A stretch of 64,000 bases of DNA, taken from the NCBI GenBank assembly GCA_963729365.1, contig CAVSNQ010000006.1:186001-250000 (forward strand). Reading direction: 5' to 3'. Positions 62,761 through 64,000 of the stretch are shown here, one piece after another; position 1 is the stretch's first letter, and the number at the start of each line of letters is the position of its first letter. The DNA is from JASHPR01 sp963729365. GTDB lineage: Bacteria > Actinomycetota > Actinomycetes > Streptosporangiales > Streptosporangiaceae. The position numbers were made by a program, and so were the translations under genes. The notes beneath the pieces were generated by a model. It was not told where the DNA came from. It did no database searches and saw nothing but the letters and a program-made list of their open reading frames with translations.

Positions 62761-63949
62761 GCGCCGTGGCTGGGCCGGCCACCACGCCGCCGGCGACCGC
62801 GCCGCCGGCCCGCCCGACCTGCTGTACAGCGAGGCCGAGACCGAGCTGCGGGCCGCGGTCCGCTCCCTGCTCCAGGACCGGTGCGGCTGGCCCGAGGTGC
62901 TGGCCAGGACGGAGACCGCCGAGACCTACGACACCGGGCTCTGGCGGGTCCTCGCGGCCGAGCTGGGCTGCGCCGGCCTGCTGATCCCGGAGAGCAGCGG
63001 CGGCGCTGGCGCGTCGTACCGTGAGGCCGCGGTCGTGGCCGAGGAGACGGGCCGCGCGGTGGCGCCCGTCCCGTTCCTTGGTTCCGCGGTCGTCGCGACC
63101 GCCGCCCTGCTGGCCGCGGGCGACGACCAGCTGCTGGGCGACCTGGCCGCGGGCACGTCGACCGCGGCGCTCGCCGTCCCGTTCGCGGCCGCCCCGGGAG
63201 CCCGTCCCGAACCCACAGTCCGGCTGACCGGGCGGAGCGGGCCGGACGAGCCAGGAGACTCCGGCTACCTGCTCACCGGGACCGTCACCGGCATCGCCGA
63301 CGCGCTGCCCGCCGGCGTGCTGCTCGTGCCGGCCGACGGCGTGCCGTACGCGCTGTACGCCGTGCCGGCCGCCGACGCGTCGCTGACGCCGGTGGTGTCG
63401 CTGGACATGACCAGGCAGCTGGCCGACCTGACCCTGGCCGACGTGCCCGGCAGGCGGATCGCGTCGGGCCCGGCCGCCGAGCAGGCCGTGGCCGCGGCGC
63501 TGGCCGCGGGCGCGGCGATGCTCGCCGCCGAGCAGCTCGGCGCGGCCGAGCGGTGCCTGGAGATCACGGTCGCGTACCTGAAGGAGCGGCGCCAGTTCGC
63601 CCGCCCGATCGGGTCCTTCCAGGCGCTCAAGCATCGGGTCGCCGAGCTGTGGGCGGGCGTGACCCAGGCCCGCGCGGCGGCCCGGTACGCGGCCGCCTGC
63701 CTGGCCACCGGCGACCCGGACACGCCCGTGGCGATCGCGCTGGCCAAGGCGGCCTGCTCGGACATAGCGGTCCGCGCCGCGCAGGAATGCCTGCAGCTGC
63801 ACGGGGGCATCGGGTTCACCTGGGAGCATCCGACTCACCTGTACCTGAAGCGGGCGAAGAGCTCGTCGATCGGGTTCGGCACCGCCGACCGGCACCGGGC
63901 GTCGCTGGCCGGGATGGTGGACCTGCCCGCGCCGGGGGCCGGCCGATGA
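62757..63949 (+). CDS. Acyl-CoA dehydrogenase, third, with probable 5' frameshift
   Basis: The family sequence from PPDLLYSEAETELRAAVRSL onward (including VAYLKERRQFARPIGSFQAL and the C-terminal CLQLHGGIGFTWEHPTHLYL) is intact to the stop. In that frame, however, no ATG, GTG or TTG start exists near the family N-terminus; the natural GTG overlapping the previous stop is in another frame and gives MSAVAGPATTPPATAPP before it goes wrong. One missing or extra base in the GC-rich stretch 62760-62818 would join the two. FadE-type heterodimers commonly pair two such subunits, so this and the preceding gene probably form one enzyme. Confidence 0.8.
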
Positions 63950-64000
63950 GATCGGTCGCCGGCGCCGGCGTCGTGGTCACCGGCGGCGGCAGCGGCATCG
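63946..64000 (+). CDS. Short-chain dehydrogenase, partial at window end
   Basis: Only 18 codons are inside the window: MRSVAGAGVVVTGGGSGI, the start of a Rossmann-fold SDR with the TGGGSGIG cofactor motif. The ATG overlaps the stop of the third acyl-CoA dehydrogenase (ATGA), so it continues the same operon. Confidence 0.75.
   Translation, partial: MRSVAGAGVVVTGGGSGI

Overview
The window is about 70% GC chromosomal DNA from an actinomycete, most likely of the Streptomyces/Streptosporangium type. The evidence is frequent GTG and TTG starts, the gene order around pyrG and scpAB, paired XRE/DUF5753 and DUF397 genes, and a Nur-type nickel box. The species cannot be named from the sequence. Region 1 (1-16.8 kb) is a conserved housekeeping block on the plus strand: uvrB, a lipoprotein, a HAD hydrolase and a DMT-type membrane protein, then pyrG, a Nudix hydrolase, ald, xerD, a ParA ATPase, a small ribbon-helix-helix protein, scpA, scpB, a pseudouridine synthase, chorismate mutase, prephenate dehydrogenase, cmk and der. 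Many of these genes overlap by a few bases and are probably co-transcribed. They cover nucleotide supply, chromosome segregation and aromatic amino acid synthesis. Region 2 (16.8-36.9 kb) is accessory. It has a whiJ-like regulatory island (anti-sigma-type kinase, two XRE regulators each with a DUF397 partner), an aldo/keto reductase, a secreted trypsin-like protease, and a decayed MFS gene. Next comes a five-copy 65-bp tandem repeat in which every copy carries, on the minus strand, a Shine-Dalgarno site and a six-codon ORF. It is followed by a membrane GGDEF protein, oxidoreductases, an archaeal-type aspartyl-tRNA synthetase behind an apparent T-box leader, a PaiB-like protein, a divergent MarR/YceI pair, a large TTC38-like protein, an MFS transporter and a nickel/cobalt permease behind a Nur-type operator. 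Region 3 (36.9-45 kb) is a copper-handling island: two Cu(I)-type P-type ATPases, a CopZ-like HMA protein, a PCu(A)C-like protein without the usual copper ligands, and two membrane proteins. A divergent promoter region in it holds three CsoR-like palindromes. Region 4 (45.3-50.7 kb) is a mobile-element hotspot after tRNA-Pro(GGG). A 2.8-kb IS66-family element with 128-bp inverted ends and an 8-bp target duplication carries a passenger methyltransferase. It sits just upstream of a second, truncated IS66-type transposase, followed by a PemK-like toxin gene and a broken endonuclease-like gene. Region 5 (50.7-64 kb) encodes an electron-transfer pair (membrane cytochrome-like protein plus NuoF/ferredoxin fusion), a peptidoglycan glycosyltransferase, a GtrA protein, a three-gene ABC-2 exporter, a phosphotriesterase-family hydrolase, and an acyl-CoA dehydrogenase/short-chain dehydrogenase cluster that runs off the right edge. 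The main candidates for something new are the mini-ORF repeat array, the T-box in front of the archaeal-type AspRS, the IS66 element with its cargo gene, and the shared palindrome of the two XRE loci.
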